A stretch of DNA of 64,000 bases from Streptomyces sp. NBC_00287 (GTDB lineage Bacteria > Actinomycetota > Actinomycetes > Streptomycetales > Streptomycetaceae): positions 2,604,001 to 2,668,000 of the forward strand of contig NZ_CP108053.1 of the NCBI RefSeq assembly GCF_036173105.1, given 5' to 3'. The notes below the pieces were generated by a model. That model had not been told where the DNA came from and ran no database searches. It saw only the letters and a list, made by a program, of their open reading frames with translations. Shown here in pieces: positions 15,785 to 27,688 of this stretch. Positions within the stretch are counted from its first letter, which is position 1; every line of letters starts with the position of its first letter. The position numbers were made by a program, and so were the translations under genes.

Positions 15785-16969
15785 TCACCGGGTCCCGGGC
15801 CACAAATGCGGGTCGGGCGCGAACCGGATCTGCAGCACCCCGTCCCGCAGCGCTGCCCCGTCGACGGTGCAGCGGCGCAGGGCGGACGGCAGCGGGACGA
15901 TACGGCGGAACGGCCCTGCGGTGACGACGAGTTCGTCCCCGCGCCGGACGAGGTCGAGGTCGTCGCGTACGGCGCCGGGGAGCGGGATGTTCCAGACGAG
16001 CACTCCGTCGTCGGCGAGCCGGTCGGTGACGGGCCACTCGACGGTGGAGGGCCGGGCGTTGACGGGGACGTCGAGCGCCGCGAGGTCGTCGCCGCCGCGC
16101 GGGTCGAGTCCGAGGTGGGGGACGACCTGGACGTCGTACGACTCCCGCCACTCCTCCAGGATCTTGCGCTGCTGGGCGACGAACCCCGCGGGCCAGTCCT
16201 CCGGCGCGACCCGGTTGGCGACCAGCAGGTCGGGGCGCAGCCCGCGCAGGGCGAGGGCGAGGGTCGCGCCGTGCACGGCATCGGCACCGGCGGGTCCGGG
16301 CTCGGCGACGAGTCGTACGGCGGTGCGCTTGTCGGCGACGACGGCTTCCGCGGCGGCCAGCTCGACGTCCCACCGAGCCGCGGTCTCGTACAGCCACTCC
16401 GCGGGCATGGGAACCCCGGCGAGCCGCCCGAGAACAGGGCGCAGGGCACGGGCCGCCTGCCGCTCGGGCGGAAGCAGCCGTCGCAGGTAGCGGCGCAGTT
16501 CCTCGGGGAGGGCGAGGAGCGCGAGGGCGTGCGGGGTGGCGGGAAGGTCTACGACGAGCAGATCGTGCCGCTCGGAGAGGGCCGCGTCGCGCAGTGCGCG
16601 GAGCAGGGTGAGCTCCTCGGCACCGGGGAGTGGGGTGACCTCCTCGGGGTCCAGCCGGGAGGCGCCGAGGAGGTCGAGGGCGGAGGTGGCACGTTCCTGA
16701 AAGGCGGCGAGATCGTCCCGGAAACCGGCGGCGGCATCGGGCCGCCAGGCGGTGAGTCTCTCGCCCACTTCCACCGGCGAGGGCCCGGTCGCCGTACCGA
16801 GCACGGCACCGAGGGTGTCGGAACGGTCGGCACTGAGGACGAGGACCCGGTCGCCGTCACGGGCAGCGGCAAGTGCGGTGGCGGCCGCGACAGTCGTACG
16901 ACCGCTGCCGCCGGGGCCCGTGATCAAGAGGGTGCGCATGAGGGTGAACGGTAACGGAGACTCACTCAC
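15785..16969 (-). CDS. ArsA/GET3-like P-loop ATPase
   Basis: A 394-residue ATPase of the ArsA/Get3 (SIMIBI) class, not an arsenite pump as no arsenic genes are near. The deviant Walker A GPGGSGRTTVA is at about 18-28, followed by VLVLSADRSDTLGAV (switch-like Asp) and, later, DLLVVDLPATPHAL. The C-terminal part has the short beta-rich tail seen in actinobacterial ArsA-like proteins. M. tuberculosis has a counterpart (Rv2184c) beside an SRPBCC gene, as here. GTG at 16969 is chosen; GGAGG abuts it, which is tight, and an ATG at 16939 directly before the P-loop is an alternative. Probably works with the upstream SRPBCC protein. Confidence 0.8.
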   Translation of the reverse strand: MSESPLPFTLMRTLLITGPGGSGRTTVAAATALAAARDGDRVLVLSADRSDTLGAVLGTATGPSPVEVGERLTAWRPDAAAGFRDDLAAFQERATSALDLLGASRLDPEEVTPLPGAEELTLLRALRDAALSERHDLLVVDLPATPHALALLALPEELRRYLRRLLPPERQAARALRPVLGRLAGVPMPAEWLYETAARWDVELAAAEAVVADKRTAVRLVAEPGPAGADAVHGATLALALRGLRPDLLVANRVAPEDWPAGFVAQQRKILEEWRESYDVQVVPHLGLDPRGGDDLAALDVPVNARPSTVEWPVTDRLADDGVLVWNIPLPGAVRDDLDLVRRGDELVVTAGPFRRIVPLPSALRRCTVDGAALRDGVLQIRFAPDPHLWPGTR

Positions 16970-16978
16970 CCTCCGCTG

Positions 16979-17416
16979 CTACGCCGATTCCACCCTCTTC
17001 TTCAGCCCGGCCAGCGCCCGGTCGATGATGACCTTCTCGGCCTTGCGCTTGATCATCCCGAGCATCGGGATCTTGACATCGACCGTCAGCACATAAGTGA
17101 CCTCGGTCGACCCGGAACCGGCCGGCTTCAGGATGTACGAGCCGTCCAGCGACCGCAGCATCTGGGACTTCACCAGCGTCCAGGACACCTCGTGGTCACC
17201 GGTCCAGGTGTACGCCAGCACCTGGTCGTCCTTGATCGCGCCCGCGTCCATCACGAGGCGTACCTGCTCGGCGCGGCCCTGGCCGTCCGTCGCCAGGACC
17301 TCCGCCTCCTTCACCTCGCCGGTCCAGTCCGGGTAGCGGGCGAAGTCGGCGATCACCCCCATGACGTCGGCCGGTGCCGCCTCGATCGTGATGCTCGAGC
17401 TGGTGTGTTCCGCCAT
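16979..17416 (-). CDS. SRPBCC family (polyketide cyclase/dehydrase-like) protein
   Basis: A 145-residue single-domain START/SRPBCC protein, typical of small hydrophobic-ligand carriers. Characteristic features are IEAAPADVMGVIADFARYPDWTGEV near the N-terminus, alternating beta-strands through the middle and a long C-terminal helix (KAEKVIIDRALAGLKKRV). Nine bases separate it from the ArsA-like ATPase gene on the same strand; this gene pair is conserved in M. tuberculosis (Rv2185c-Rv2184c), suggesting a shared, still unknown function. No polyketide genes are nearby, so the cyclase label is only a fold name. Confidence 0.85.
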   Translation of the reverse strand: MAEHTSSSITIEAAPADVMGVIADFARYPDWTGEVKEAEVLATDGQGRAEQVRLVMDAGAIKDDQVLAYTWTGDHEVSWTLVKSQMLRSLDGSYILKPAGSGSTEVTYVLTVDVKIPMLGMIKRKAEKVIIDRALAGLKKRVESA

Positions 17417-17474
17417 CGCCGTGGCTCCTCCAGATGCGGGCCGGTAAGTCGTCCTCGTGTGTGCAGCGTGAAGG

Positions 17475-18290
17475 CTACCGCGCGCCCGACCCGTCGAACT
17501 CCAGCGCCCATGGCTTCCCGGTCCCGGCGAAGTGCCCGACGTTCACGCACTGCGTCGACCCGATCCGCATCCGGTGGACCAGCGGCTGATGGACATGGCC
17601 GAAGAGGGAGTACCGGGGCCGGGTACGCCGGATCGCGTCGAGCAGCGCCCTGCTGCCCCGCTCGAAGCGGCGCGCCACCGTGTCGTAGACCAGTTCCGGC
17701 ACCTCCGGCGGGATGTGGGTGCACAGCACGTCCACCTCCCCCACGGCCTCGATCTTCGCCGCGTACTCCTCGTCGCTGATCTCGTACGGCGTGCGCATGG
17801 GGGTCCGCAGGCCCCCGCCCACGAAGCCGAACGTCCAGCCGCCGATCTCCACCCGCTCCCCGTCCAGCACGGTCGTGCCGGGCCCGGCGTACTCGGGCCA
17901 CAGGGGCGGCATGTCGACATTGCCGTACGTTGCGTACGTCGGTGTCGGGAACACCGCGAACAGCTCGGCGTACTGTTTGCGTACCGCCTTCTCGATCACC
18001 GCGCCGCGGTCCGAGCCGATCCCGGCCCACAGCCGGGCCCCGAAGTCGCGGGCCTCGTCGTAGCGGCGGGCGGTGCGCAGTTCGACGATGCGGTCGGCGT
18101 TCTCGGCGCCGAAGAGGTCGGGGAAGATGCCTCGGGAGTGGTCGGCGTAGTCGAGGAAGAGGACCAGGTCACCCAGGCAGATCAGAGCGTCCGCGCCGTC
18201 ACCGGCTGCGGCCAGGTCACGGACGTTGCCGTGTACGTCGCTGACCACGTGAACGCGCGTCCTGCTGTTACCGGCTGGTGTGGATGCCAT
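17475..18290 (-). CDS. Calcineurin-like metallophosphoesterase
   Basis: A 271-residue phosphoesterase with the ordered calcineurin motifs: VVSDVHGN (D-x-H), CLGDLV (G-D), YGNVD (G-N-x-D in place of G-N-H-E), THIPPE and FGHVH (G-H-x-H). Two metal ions are expected. No signal peptide. The substrate could be a cyclic nucleotide, a phosphoprotein or a nucleic acid; sequence does not decide. ATG at 18290 lacks a ribosome binding site and the gene may be leaderless. It lies 58 bases upstream of the SRPBCC gene, same strand. Confidence 0.86.
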   Translation of the reverse strand: MASTPAGNSRTRVHVVSDVHGNVRDLAAAGDGADALICLGDLVLFLDYADHSRGIFPDLFGAENADRIVELRTARRYDEARDFGARLWAGIGSDRGAVIEKAVRKQYAELFAVFPTPTYATYGNVDMPPLWPEYAGPGTTVLDGERVEIGGWTFGFVGGGLRTPMRTPYEISDEEYAAKIEAVGEVDVLCTHIPPEVPELVYDTVARRFERGSRALLDAIRRTRPRYSLFGHVHQPLVHRMRIGSTQCVNVGHFAGTGKPWALEFDGSGAR

Positions 18291-18602
18291 GGCGATCAAG
18301 CGTAAGCGTGTGCGGCATGCGTGAACAGTGGTGGCCGGACCTGCGGTTACTGGCTAGTCGTCAAACAGGTCGACTACTGTGCGCGCAGAAGCACCCATTC
18401 TTGCGGTACCGATCCGTGTGACGCAGCGAACATCTCGCCGGGACCCCCTGTCGTAGAAGCCATACCGGCGGGTAACGTCCGGGCAGTCCAGTCGTGCTCA
18501 GGATTTCAACCACCGAAATTCCTGGGTACCTGCCCGAGCCTTGGACCGCACCGTCGCATCACACAACGTCGTGGCGCCGGCGCCCTATGAGGAGCAGCAG
18601 TC
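18291..18602. other. 312-base divergent intergenic region
   Basis: Lies between the phosphoesterase (minus) and acyl-CoA synthetase (plus) genes. I see no open frame with coding character. It must hold promoters of both genes. GAGGAG at 18589-18594 is the ribosome binding site of the acyl-CoA synthetase. No convincing palindrome or riboswitch was found. Confidence 0.6.
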
Positions 18603-20399
18603 TTGCGCGAGTTCAGCCTTCCGGCTTTGTACGAGGTCCCCGCGGACGGCAATCTGACCGACATCGTCCGCAGAAACGCCGCGCAGCATCCCGACGTCGC
18701 CGTCATCGCCCGCAAGGTGGGCGGCACCTGGCAGGACGTGACGGCCACCGCCTTCCTCGCCGAGGTGCGCGCCGCGGCCAAGGGCATCATCGCGGCCGGA
18801 GTGCAGCCGGGCGACCGGGTCGGGCTGATGTCCCGCACCCGCTACGAGTGGACCCTGCTGGACTTCGCGATCTGGTCGGCGGGCGCGGTCACCGTGCCGG
18901 TGTACGAGACCAGCTCCCCGGAGCAGGTGCAGTGGATCCTCGGCGACTCGGGCGCGACCGCGGTGCTCACGGAGCTGGACAGCCACACGGCCGCCGTGGA
19001 GTCGGTACGCGACCGGCTGCCCGCCCTCAAGCACGTCTGGCAGATCGAGGCCGGCGGCATCGAGGAGCTGGGCCGGCTCGGGCAGGACATCAGCGACCGG
19101 ACGGTCGAGGAGCGCAGCTCGCTGGCGAAGGCCGACGACCCGGCGACGATCGTCTACACCTCCGGTACGACCGGCCGCCCCAAGGGCTGTGTGCTCACCC
19201 ACCGCAACTTCTTCGCGGAGTGCGGCAACATCGTCGAGCGGCTGCGCCCGCTGTTCCGTACCGGCGAGTGCTCGGTGTTGCTGTTCCTGCCGCTCGCGCA
19301 TGTCTTCGGCCGGCTGGTGCAGATCGCCCCGATGATCGCGCCGATCAAGCTGGGCTGTCTGCCCGACATCAAGAACCTCACCGACGAACTGGCCGAGTTC
19401 CGGCCGACGCTGATCCTCGGTGTGCCGCGCGTCTTCGAGAAGGTCTACAACTCGGCGCGCGCCAAGGCGCAGGCGGACGGCAAGGGCAAGATCTTCGACA
19501 AGGCGGCGGACACGGCCATCGCCTACAGCCGCGCGCTGGACACCCCCTCGGGCCCGTCGATGGGCCTGAAGATCAAGCACAAGGTCTTCGACAAACTCGT
19601 CTTCAGCAAGCTGCGCGCGGTCCTCGGCGGCCGGGGCGAGTACGCCATCTCCGGTGGCGCCCCGCTAGGCGAGCGCCTCGGTCACTTCTTCCGCGGCATC
19701 GGCTTCACGGTGCTGGAGGGCTACGGCCTGACCGAGTCCTGCGCGGCCACCGCCTTCAACCCCTGGGACCGCCAGAAGATCGGCACGGTCGGTCAGCCGC
19801 TGCCCGGCTCGGTGGTGCGCATCGCCGACGACGGCGAGGTGCTGCTGCACGGCGAGCACATCTTCAAGGAGTACTGGAACAACCCGGGCGCGACCGAAGA
19901 AGCGCTGCGGGACGGCTGGTTCCACTCCGGAGACATCGGCACCCTCGACGAGGACGGCTACCTCAGGATCACCGGCCGCAAGAAGGAGATCATCGTCACC
20001 GCGGGCGGCAAGAACGTCGCCCCGGCCGTGATCGAGGACCGGATCCGTGCGCACGCGCTGGTCGCGGAGTGCATGGTGGTGGGCGACGGGCGGCCGTTCG
20101 TGGGCGCGCTGGTCACCATCGACGAGGAGTTCCTGGGCCGCTGGGCCGCCGAGCACGGCAAGCCCGCGGATGCCACCGCGGCGTCGCTGCGCGAGGACGC
20201 GGACCTGCTGGCCGCCATCCAGTCGGCGATCGACGACGGCAACGCCGCGGTGTCCAAGGCGGAATCGGTGCGGAAGTTCCGCATTCTGTCCTCCCAGTTC
20301 ACGGAGGAGTCGGGCCACCTGACGCCGTCGCTGAAGCTCAAGCGGAACGTGGTGGCGAAGGACTTCGCGCAGGAGGTCGAGGCGATCTACGCGAAGTGA
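18603..20399 (+). CDS. fadD: Long-chain fatty acyl-CoA synthetase (FadD15-like)
   Basis: Activates fatty acids to acyl-CoA through an acyl-AMP intermediate, feeding beta-oxidation and lipid synthesis. The 598-residue protein carries the AMP-binding signature TIVYTSGTTGRPKGC (about 182-196), the adenylation motif EGYGLTESCA (about 370), FHSGDIG and GRKKEIIVTAGGKN in the hinge region, and a C-terminal SLKLKRNVV with the likely catalytic Lys. The start is TTG at 18603 with GAGGAG 8 bases upstream; no better codon is available. In the M. tuberculosis syntenic block the counterpart is FadD15 (Rv2187), next to PimB as here. Confidence 0.93.
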   Translation: MREFSLPALYEVPADGNLTDIVRRNAAQHPDVAVIARKVGGTWQDVTATAFLAEVRAAAKGIIAAGVQPGDRVGLMSRTRYEWTLLDFAIWSAGAVTVPVYETSSPEQVQWILGDSGATAVLTELDSHTAAVESVRDRLPALKHVWQIEAGGIEELGRLGQDISDRTVEERSSLAKADDPATIVYTSGTTGRPKGCVLTHRNFFAECGNIVERLRPLFRTGECSVLLFLPLAHVFGRLVQIAPMIAPIKLGCLPDIKNLTDELAEFRPTLILGVPRVFEKVYNSARAKAQADGKGKIFDKAADTAIAYSRALDTPSGPSMGLKIKHKVFDKLVFSKLRAVLGGRGEYAISGGAPLGERLGHFFRGIGFTVLEGYGLTESCAATAFNPWDRQKIGTVGQPLPGSVVRIADDGEVLLHGEHIFKEYWNNPGATEEALRDGWFHSGDIGTLDEDGYLRITGRKKEIIVTAGGKNVAPAVIEDRIRAHALVAECMVVGDGRPFVGALVTIDEEFLGRWAAEHGKPADATAASLREDADLLAAIQSAIDDGNAAVSKAESVRKFRILSSQFTEESGHLTPSLKLKRNVVAKDFAQEVEAIYAK

Positions 20400-20411
20400 C
20401 CGAAGCGGTCG

Positions 20412-23236
<2,825 letters not shown>

Positions 23237-23345
23237 CGCGGCCGACCCTATCCGAGGCGCCGTACCCAGCGCCTCACGGCCGCGCTGGTGGCAGACGCAC
23301 AGCTTCCCGGGACATCATGTTCCCCTCAAGGCGGACTCAGGACGG

Positions 23346-24602
23346 ATGCGGGCGGTAGGGGACCAGGTGGAGACGACGGGCACACGGCGGTCCTTGGCGG
23401 GTCTGCTCGTCATCTGGGCCCTGACCAGGACGGTCCTGCTGCTCTTCGTGTTCAAGGTGTACGTCTTCCCCGGCCCGGACGTCACCAGCGATGTGTCCGT
23501 GATCTACCAGGGCTGGTACGAGGTGCTGCGCACCGGAACGTTCCCGCAGGACGACGTCACCTGGCAGTACCCGCCCGCCGCCGCCCTCGCGATCCTCTCC
23601 CCCGCGCTGCTGTTCTACCTGGACTACGCCTCCGCCTTCTTCGTCCTGGCCTTCACCGCCGACCTCGCGGTCCTCGCCCTGCTCCTGTACGCGGGCCTGC
23701 GCCCCGGCCGCAGTCTGCGCGGCCCCTGGGTGTGGACGGCAGGCGTCCCGCTCCTCGGCCCGACCGTGTACGCCCGCTACGACGTGATGGTGACCGCGGT
23801 GGCCGTCGGCGCGCTGCTGGCCGGCGCCCGGCACCCCCGGGTGATGGGCGCGCTGACGGCGTTCGCGGCGCTGCTGAAGGTGTGGCCGGTGCTGCTGCTG
23901 GTCGCCGCCCGTCGCCGCTCGGCCTGGGTGTCGGCCACGGTGACCGCCGCTCTGGTGGCGGCCCTGTTCGCCGTGGCGATGCCGGGCGCGTTCGCGTTCC
24001 TGACCTTCCAGCGGGACCGCGGCACCGAGGTGGAGTCGCTGGGCGCCCTCGTCTTCCATGTGGCCCGGCACTACGGCTGGGACGGACAGGTGCTGCTGAA
24101 CTACGGCTCGGTGGAGTTCCTCGGTCCGTATGTGGACGTCGTCAGCACGGCCGCCCTGGCGCTGACCGGGCTCGCCTTCGGCTGGCTGCTGCTGTGGCGG
24201 TTCAAGGCGACCCGGTTCCTGCCGCACACGCTCGCGGACGCGGCGTTCGTGGCGGTGCTGATGTTCGTGACGACGAGCCGGGTGATCAGTCCGCAGTACA
24301 TGGTGTGGCTGGTCGGCCTGGCCGCGGTCTGCCTGTGTTTCCGGGGCGGCCGGATGGGCCGGCCGGTCGCGCTGGTGCTGGCGGCGTGCCTGGTCACCGT
24401 CCTGGAGTTCCCGCTCTGGTTCTCGCACGTGGTGTCCAGCGACACCCTCGGCATCACCCTCCTCTTCCTCCGCAACGGCCTGCTGGTCCTGGCCACGGTC
24501 CTGGCGGCCCGCGCGCTCTGGCGCTCCACGGTGTCCGCCTCCGAGCCCGCTCCGGTGCCGACTCAGGCCGCCCGCACCAAGGAGACCTCGCTCCCCTCCT
24601 GA
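23346..24602 (+). CDS. GT87 family polyprenol-phosphate-dependent membrane glycosyltransferase
   Basis: A membrane protein of 418 residues with about ten hydrophobic segments, of the GT87 (DUF2029) type, which uses polyprenyl-phosphomannose on the outer membrane face. The acidic loop after the first membrane segment (FPGPDVTSDVSV) and the following WQYPPAAALAI are typical; the motif TVYARYDVMVT near 137 and TSRVISPQYMVWLVG near 317 are family features. Adjacent to pimB, it is the positional counterpart of M. tuberculosis Rv2181, an alpha-1,2-mannosyltransferase of lipomannan synthesis. Exact acceptor unknown. ATG at 23346 or GTG at 23367 (with AGGGGA) can both start it. Its end overlaps the MATE gene by 40 bases. 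Confidence 0.8.
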   Translation: MRAVGDQVETTGTRRSLAGLLVIWALTRTVLLLFVFKVYVFPGPDVTSDVSVIYQGWYEVLRTGTFPQDDVTWQYPPAAALAILSPALLFYLDYASAFFVLAFTADLAVLALLLYAGLRPGRSLRGPWVWTAGVPLLGPTVYARYDVMVTAVAVGALLAGARHPRVMGALTAFAALLKVWPVLLLVAARRRSAWVSATVTAALVAALFAVAMPGAFAFLTFQRDRGTEVESLGALVFHVARHYGWDGQVLLNYGSVEFLGPYVDVVSTAALALTGLAFGWLLLWRFKATRFLPHTLADAAFVAVLMFVTTSRVISPQYMVWLVGLAAVCLCFRGGRMGRPVALVLAACLVTVLEFPLWFSHVVSSDTLGITLLFLRNGLLVLATVLAARALWRSTVSASEPAPVPTQAARTKETSLPS

Positions 24603-25852
24603 CGCGGAGCAAGCCACCGCAGCAAGGCCCACTGCACCGCCATGGCAAGCGCCAACGCCAGACACACGCCCGGCAGCCCGAGCCCGGACAGTCCGTACGC
24701 CAGCGGCAGCTGTACGGCCGTGCCGAGCAGCGTCACTCGCAGCAGCACCGGCGCACCGCCGCCGCCCTCGAAGACCCCGCCGAGCGCGATGACGCAGGCC
24801 ATGAGCAGCAGGTAGGGCCCGATGCAGCGCAGGAACAGCACGCCCTCGTGGGCGACCTCGGGCCCGGCGCCGAAGGCGGCCATGATCCAGGGCGCGGTCA
24901 CGGCGAGCAGCACGGCCGCCGCCAGCCCCACCGCCCCGGACACCAGCACCGCCTGCCGCCCGATCGCCCGCCGCTCGTCCCGTCCGGCGCCACGGGTGTG
25001 CGCGGTGTGGATGGCGGCGGCCTGGCGTACGGCGTAGAAGGCCATGGTGGCGACGTAGAGGACCTTGTACGCGATCGCGTACGCGGCCACCGCGGTCACC
25101 CCGAGCCGGGCCACGATCGCCACCAGCGCCAGCGCTCCGGTCTGCCGGACGGTGAAGTCGGCGGCCATGGGCAGGCCGGTGGCGAGGGTCCGGCGCGGGG
25201 AGAAGGAGCCCCGTGGCCCCCGGAGCAACGCCTTTCGACGCAGGGCGAGCAGGCCGACGCCCAGGGCCACGCAGCGGCACAGGACGGTGGTGGCGGCGGC
25301 GCCCTGCACGCCGTAGAGGTGGATCGCGAAGGGGTCGATGACGAGGATCAGGCCGTTGGCCAGGAGGGCGAGGCGCATGGGGGTGCGGGTGTCGCCGGTG
25401 CCCTTGAGGATGCCGTCGACCAGGGTCTGGGCGAAGAAGACGGCGATGCCGGGCAGGGAGATCGCGAAGTAGGCGGTGGCGAGCGGGACGGCCGGTCCTT
25501 CACCGCCGAGGACCAGCCGGGCCAGCGGCTCCCGCAGCAGCAGCCCGCCGAGCACGACCACGGGCGTGATCAGCGCGTACACCGCCCAGCCCCCGCGTAC
25601 GGCCGCCCGCACCGCGGCCGGGTCCCGGGCGCCCCTGGCGTGCGCGACCAGCACGGTCGTACCGGAGCCGAAGACCAGCGCGACGCCCAGCAGCACGTTC
25701 TCGGTGTTGGTCGCGACGGCCACGGCGGCGACGGCCGGTCCGCCGAGCCGGGAGACCCAGACGGTGTTGATGATCCCGGCGGCGACGGAGGCCAGGAGCG
25801 AGAAGTAGACGGGGTGGGCGAGCGAGATGAGCTGTTTGCGGTGAGCGTTCAT
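24563..25852 (-). CDS. MATE family efflux transporter
   Basis: A 429-residue, 12-segment multidrug and toxin extrusion exporter, driven by H+ or Na+. Hydrophobic segments are spread over the whole length, with the MATE-type repeats around QTLVDGILKGTGDTRTPM in the N-lobe and a corresponding position ALGGVFEGGGGAPVLLR in the C-lobe. ATG at 25852 has AGGGGG upstream; the frame stays open much farther upstream but without similarity. A PadR regulator gene is divergent 81 bases away with repeated GAGGTA sequences in between, so PadR probably represses this exporter. The 3' end overlaps the convergent GT87 gene. Confidence 0.9.
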   Translation of the reverse strand: MNAHRKQLISLAHPVYFSLLASVAAGIINTVWVSRLGGPAVAAVAVATNTENVLLGVALVFGSGTTVLVAHARGARDPAAVRAAVRGGWAVYALITPVVVLGGLLLREPLARLVLGGEGPAVPLATAYFAISLPGIAVFFAQTLVDGILKGTGDTRTPMRLALLANGLILVIDPFAIHLYGVQGAAATTVLCRCVALGVGLLALRRKALLRGPRGSFSPRRTLATGLPMAADFTVRQTGALALVAIVARLGVTAVAAYAIAYKVLYVATMAFYAVRQAAAIHTAHTRGAGRDERRAIGRQAVLVSGAVGLAAAVLLAVTAPWIMAAFGAGPEVAHEGVLFLRCIGPYLLLMACVIALGGVFEGGGGAPVLLRVTLLGTAVQLPLAYGLSGLGLPGVCLALALAMAVQWALLRWLAPRQEGSEVSLVRAA

Positions 25853-25863
25853 GGATCCCCCTG

Positions 25864-25899
25864 GAGGTACCTCGATTCGATATAGCTCGGTTAGAGGTA
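25864..25899. promoter_or_regulatory. GAGGTA inverted repeats between MATE and padR genes
   Basis: The perfect 10-bp palindrome GAGGTACCTC (25864-25873) is followed 20 bases later by another GAGGTA (25894-25899), forming TACCTC-n20-GAGGTA. This sits in the 81-base gap between the divergent MATE exporter and PadR regulator genes. It is a candidate PadR operator. Confidence 0.5.
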
Positions 25900-25933
25900 G
25901 CATGGGCGGCACGACATCCGCAAGGAGGAACCG

Positions 25934-26464
25934 GTGCTGGAGCTGTCGATCCTGGGCTTCCTGGCCGAAGAGCCGCTGCACGGCTATGAGTTGAAGGAGC
26001 GCATCAAGGCGCTCAGCGGCCATGTCCGGCCGGTCAGCGACGGTGCCCTGTACCCGGCGATCACCCGTCTCACCAAGGCGGGCCTGCTCGACCAGCACAC
26101 CGAGCCGGGCGCGAGCGCCGCCCCGCGCCGGATCCTGTCGCTGACCGAGGAGGGCCGCGCCGACCTGCTGGAACGGCTGCGCCACCCCAAGCAGACGGAG
26201 ATCACCGACCAGGTCCGCTTCAACACCGTCCTGGCGTTCCTACGGCATCTGCCGGACCCGCGTGAGCAGGCCGCCGTACTGCGTCGGCGGCTGGAGTTCC
26301 TGGAGGCGCCGTCGAGCTTCTTCTACCGGGAGGGAGAGCCGGTGCGGGCGGAGGAGGCCGGCGATCTGTTCCGGCAGGGCATGCTGCGGGTGGCGCGGGC
26401 CACTGGCGCGGCGGAGCGGGCGTGGCTCGCGGAAGCGATCGAGCTGCTCGATCAGCCGAACTGA
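25934..26464 (+). CDS. PadR family transcriptional regulator
   Basis: A 176-residue PadR repressor with the N-terminal winged helix (LELSILGFLAEEPLHGYEL, then GALYPAITRLTKAGLL, about 2-60) and a C-terminal helical dimerisation domain of the Vir_act_alpha_C type. GTG at 25934 has a near-perfect AAGGAGG. Divergent from the MATE exporter, which it likely represses until a substrate is bound. The 3' end overlaps the convergent peptidase gene by 13 bases. Confidence 0.9.
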   Translation: MLELSILGFLAEEPLHGYELKERIKALSGHVRPVSDGALYPAITRLTKAGLLDQHTEPGASAAPRRILSLTEEGRADLLERLRHPKQTEITDQVRFNTVLAFLRHLPDPREQAAVLRRRLEFLEAPSSFFYREGEPVRAEEAGDLFRQGMLRVARATGAAERAWLAEAIELLDQPN

Positions 26465-27645
26465 GTCCGCAGGTACTCCCGCCACTGCCAGGTGAACTCC
26501 TCCACCGTCGTCCCGAGCACCTTCTCCATGGCGTCCTCGACCGCGCCCGGCCGCTTCTCGTGCGCGCCCACCGCCCGGTAGAACTCCCCGAGCCGCACCT
26601 CGCCCCAGCGGTCCGCGATCATCCGGCAGGCCATCCAGCCGCTCTCGTACGCCTGCGCGAGCCCCGCCGAGTCCCCGGTGAACCCGAAGTCCTGGTCGGT
26701 CGGCAGCCCCGCCGGGATCCGGCCCTCGGTCACCGCCCGCCACAGCTCCGGCGCGGCCTCGGAGGGTGTGCGGCCCGAGCCGAGGTAGCCGACCCAGTCG
26801 GCGTAGCCCTCGGAGAGCCACAGCGGGGTGGCGGCGCTGGTGTGGGCGCGGGTGGCCACATGGGTGGTCTCGTGGGTGAGCACGACCTGTTTGCCGCTCT
26901 CGCCGAGGACGCCGTACGCGACCGGGTTGAGGATGATCCGGTCCGCGGGCGCGTCGGCGGGGGCGCCGGTCTCGCCGGTGGTCACGGCCGCGATGCCCCG
27001 GTAGGAGGACGCGGGCGAGCCGAGCAGCCCGGCCATCCCCTCCAGCGACTCCGGTACGAGTACGACGACCCGCCGCGGCCACTGGGTCCCCCACGTCTGC
27101 GTCACCGCGGGTACGGCCCGGTCGGCCAGATCGGCGAAGGTGCGCAGCCGCTCCGCGCTCTGTCCGACCCCCAGCACGATGCTGCGCTCACCCCGGACGA
27201 CATCCACCCGGCCCTGGTCCCACAGCTGTTCGGCGGCCTTCTTCGCGGGCCGCTCGGACTCGACATACCAGTCGCCGCCGGCGTCCAGGCTGAGCTCCAG
27301 GCTGCGGGCGGCGGTGACCGGAGCGCGGTCGTTGCCTTCGACGCGGTAGCGCAGTTCGGCCTCGGCGGTGGCGGTGTCCCCGGCGCGCCGGAGCCCGGTG
27401 ACCCGGTACGACCACTCGGCGAACGGCACGGCCCGCAGATCGTCGAACCCGCTCTGCGCACCCGTCCGTACAAAGGCCGACGCATCATGCTCGACGATCG
27501 CCTCGGCCCGCCGATCGAGCACCCGTTGCACCGCGTCCGTGGCGGCGTCGGTCTGCGGTCGGCCGCCGCATGCCACGAGCGAGACGAGGAGCAGACACAG
27601 CGCCACCACCGCACCGGACCCGGACGCCCGCCGTCGACCAGCCAT
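26452..27645 (-). CDS. Lipoprotein zinc metallopeptidase-like protein
   Basis: A 397-residue lipoprotein: Arg-rich N-terminus, hydrophobic segment and lipobox VSLVAC (Cys26). After a ~200-residue domain of unknown type comes a gluzincin-like centre, LTHETTHVATRAHT (HEXXH) followed by LWLSEGYADWVGY, whose Glu would be the third zinc ligand, as in M1/collagenase-like peptidases. The protein is thus likely membrane-anchored on the outside with peptidase activity on cell-surface proteins; substrate unknown. ATG at 27645. The gene is convergent with padR (13-base overlap) and lies upstream of no obvious partner. Confidence 0.8.
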   Translation of the reverse strand: MAGRRRASGSGAVVALCLLLVSLVACGGRPQTDAATDAVQRVLDRRAEAIVEHDASAFVRTGAQSGFDDLRAVPFAEWSYRVTGLRRAGDTATAEAELRYRVEGNDRAPVTAARSLELSLDAGGDWYVESERPAKKAAEQLWDQGRVDVVRGERSIVLGVGQSAERLRTFADLADRAVPAVTQTWGTQWPRRVVVLVPESLEGMAGLLGSPASSYRGIAAVTTGETGAPADAPADRIILNPVAYGVLGESGKQVVLTHETTHVATRAHTSAATPLWLSEGYADWVGYLGSGRTPSEAAPELWRAVTEGRIPAGLPTDQDFGFTGDSAGLAQAYESGWMACRMIADRWGEVRLGEFYRAVGAHEKRPGAVEDAMEKVLGTTVEEFTWQWREYLRTQFG

Positions 27646-27688
27646 GCCGCGATCGTACGGGGATCAGAGCGCGGAGGTCAGACCCCCG

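Noticed and set aside
14534..16954. An 806-residue plus-strand frame
   Set aside because: It is antisense to glkA, the DUF5304 gene and the ArsA-like ATPase and shows no similarity to any family.
15785..16969. Arsenite-transporting ATPase gene
   Set aside because: Although of ArsA fold, there is no arsenic-resistance gene nearby and the SRPBCC pairing points to another role.
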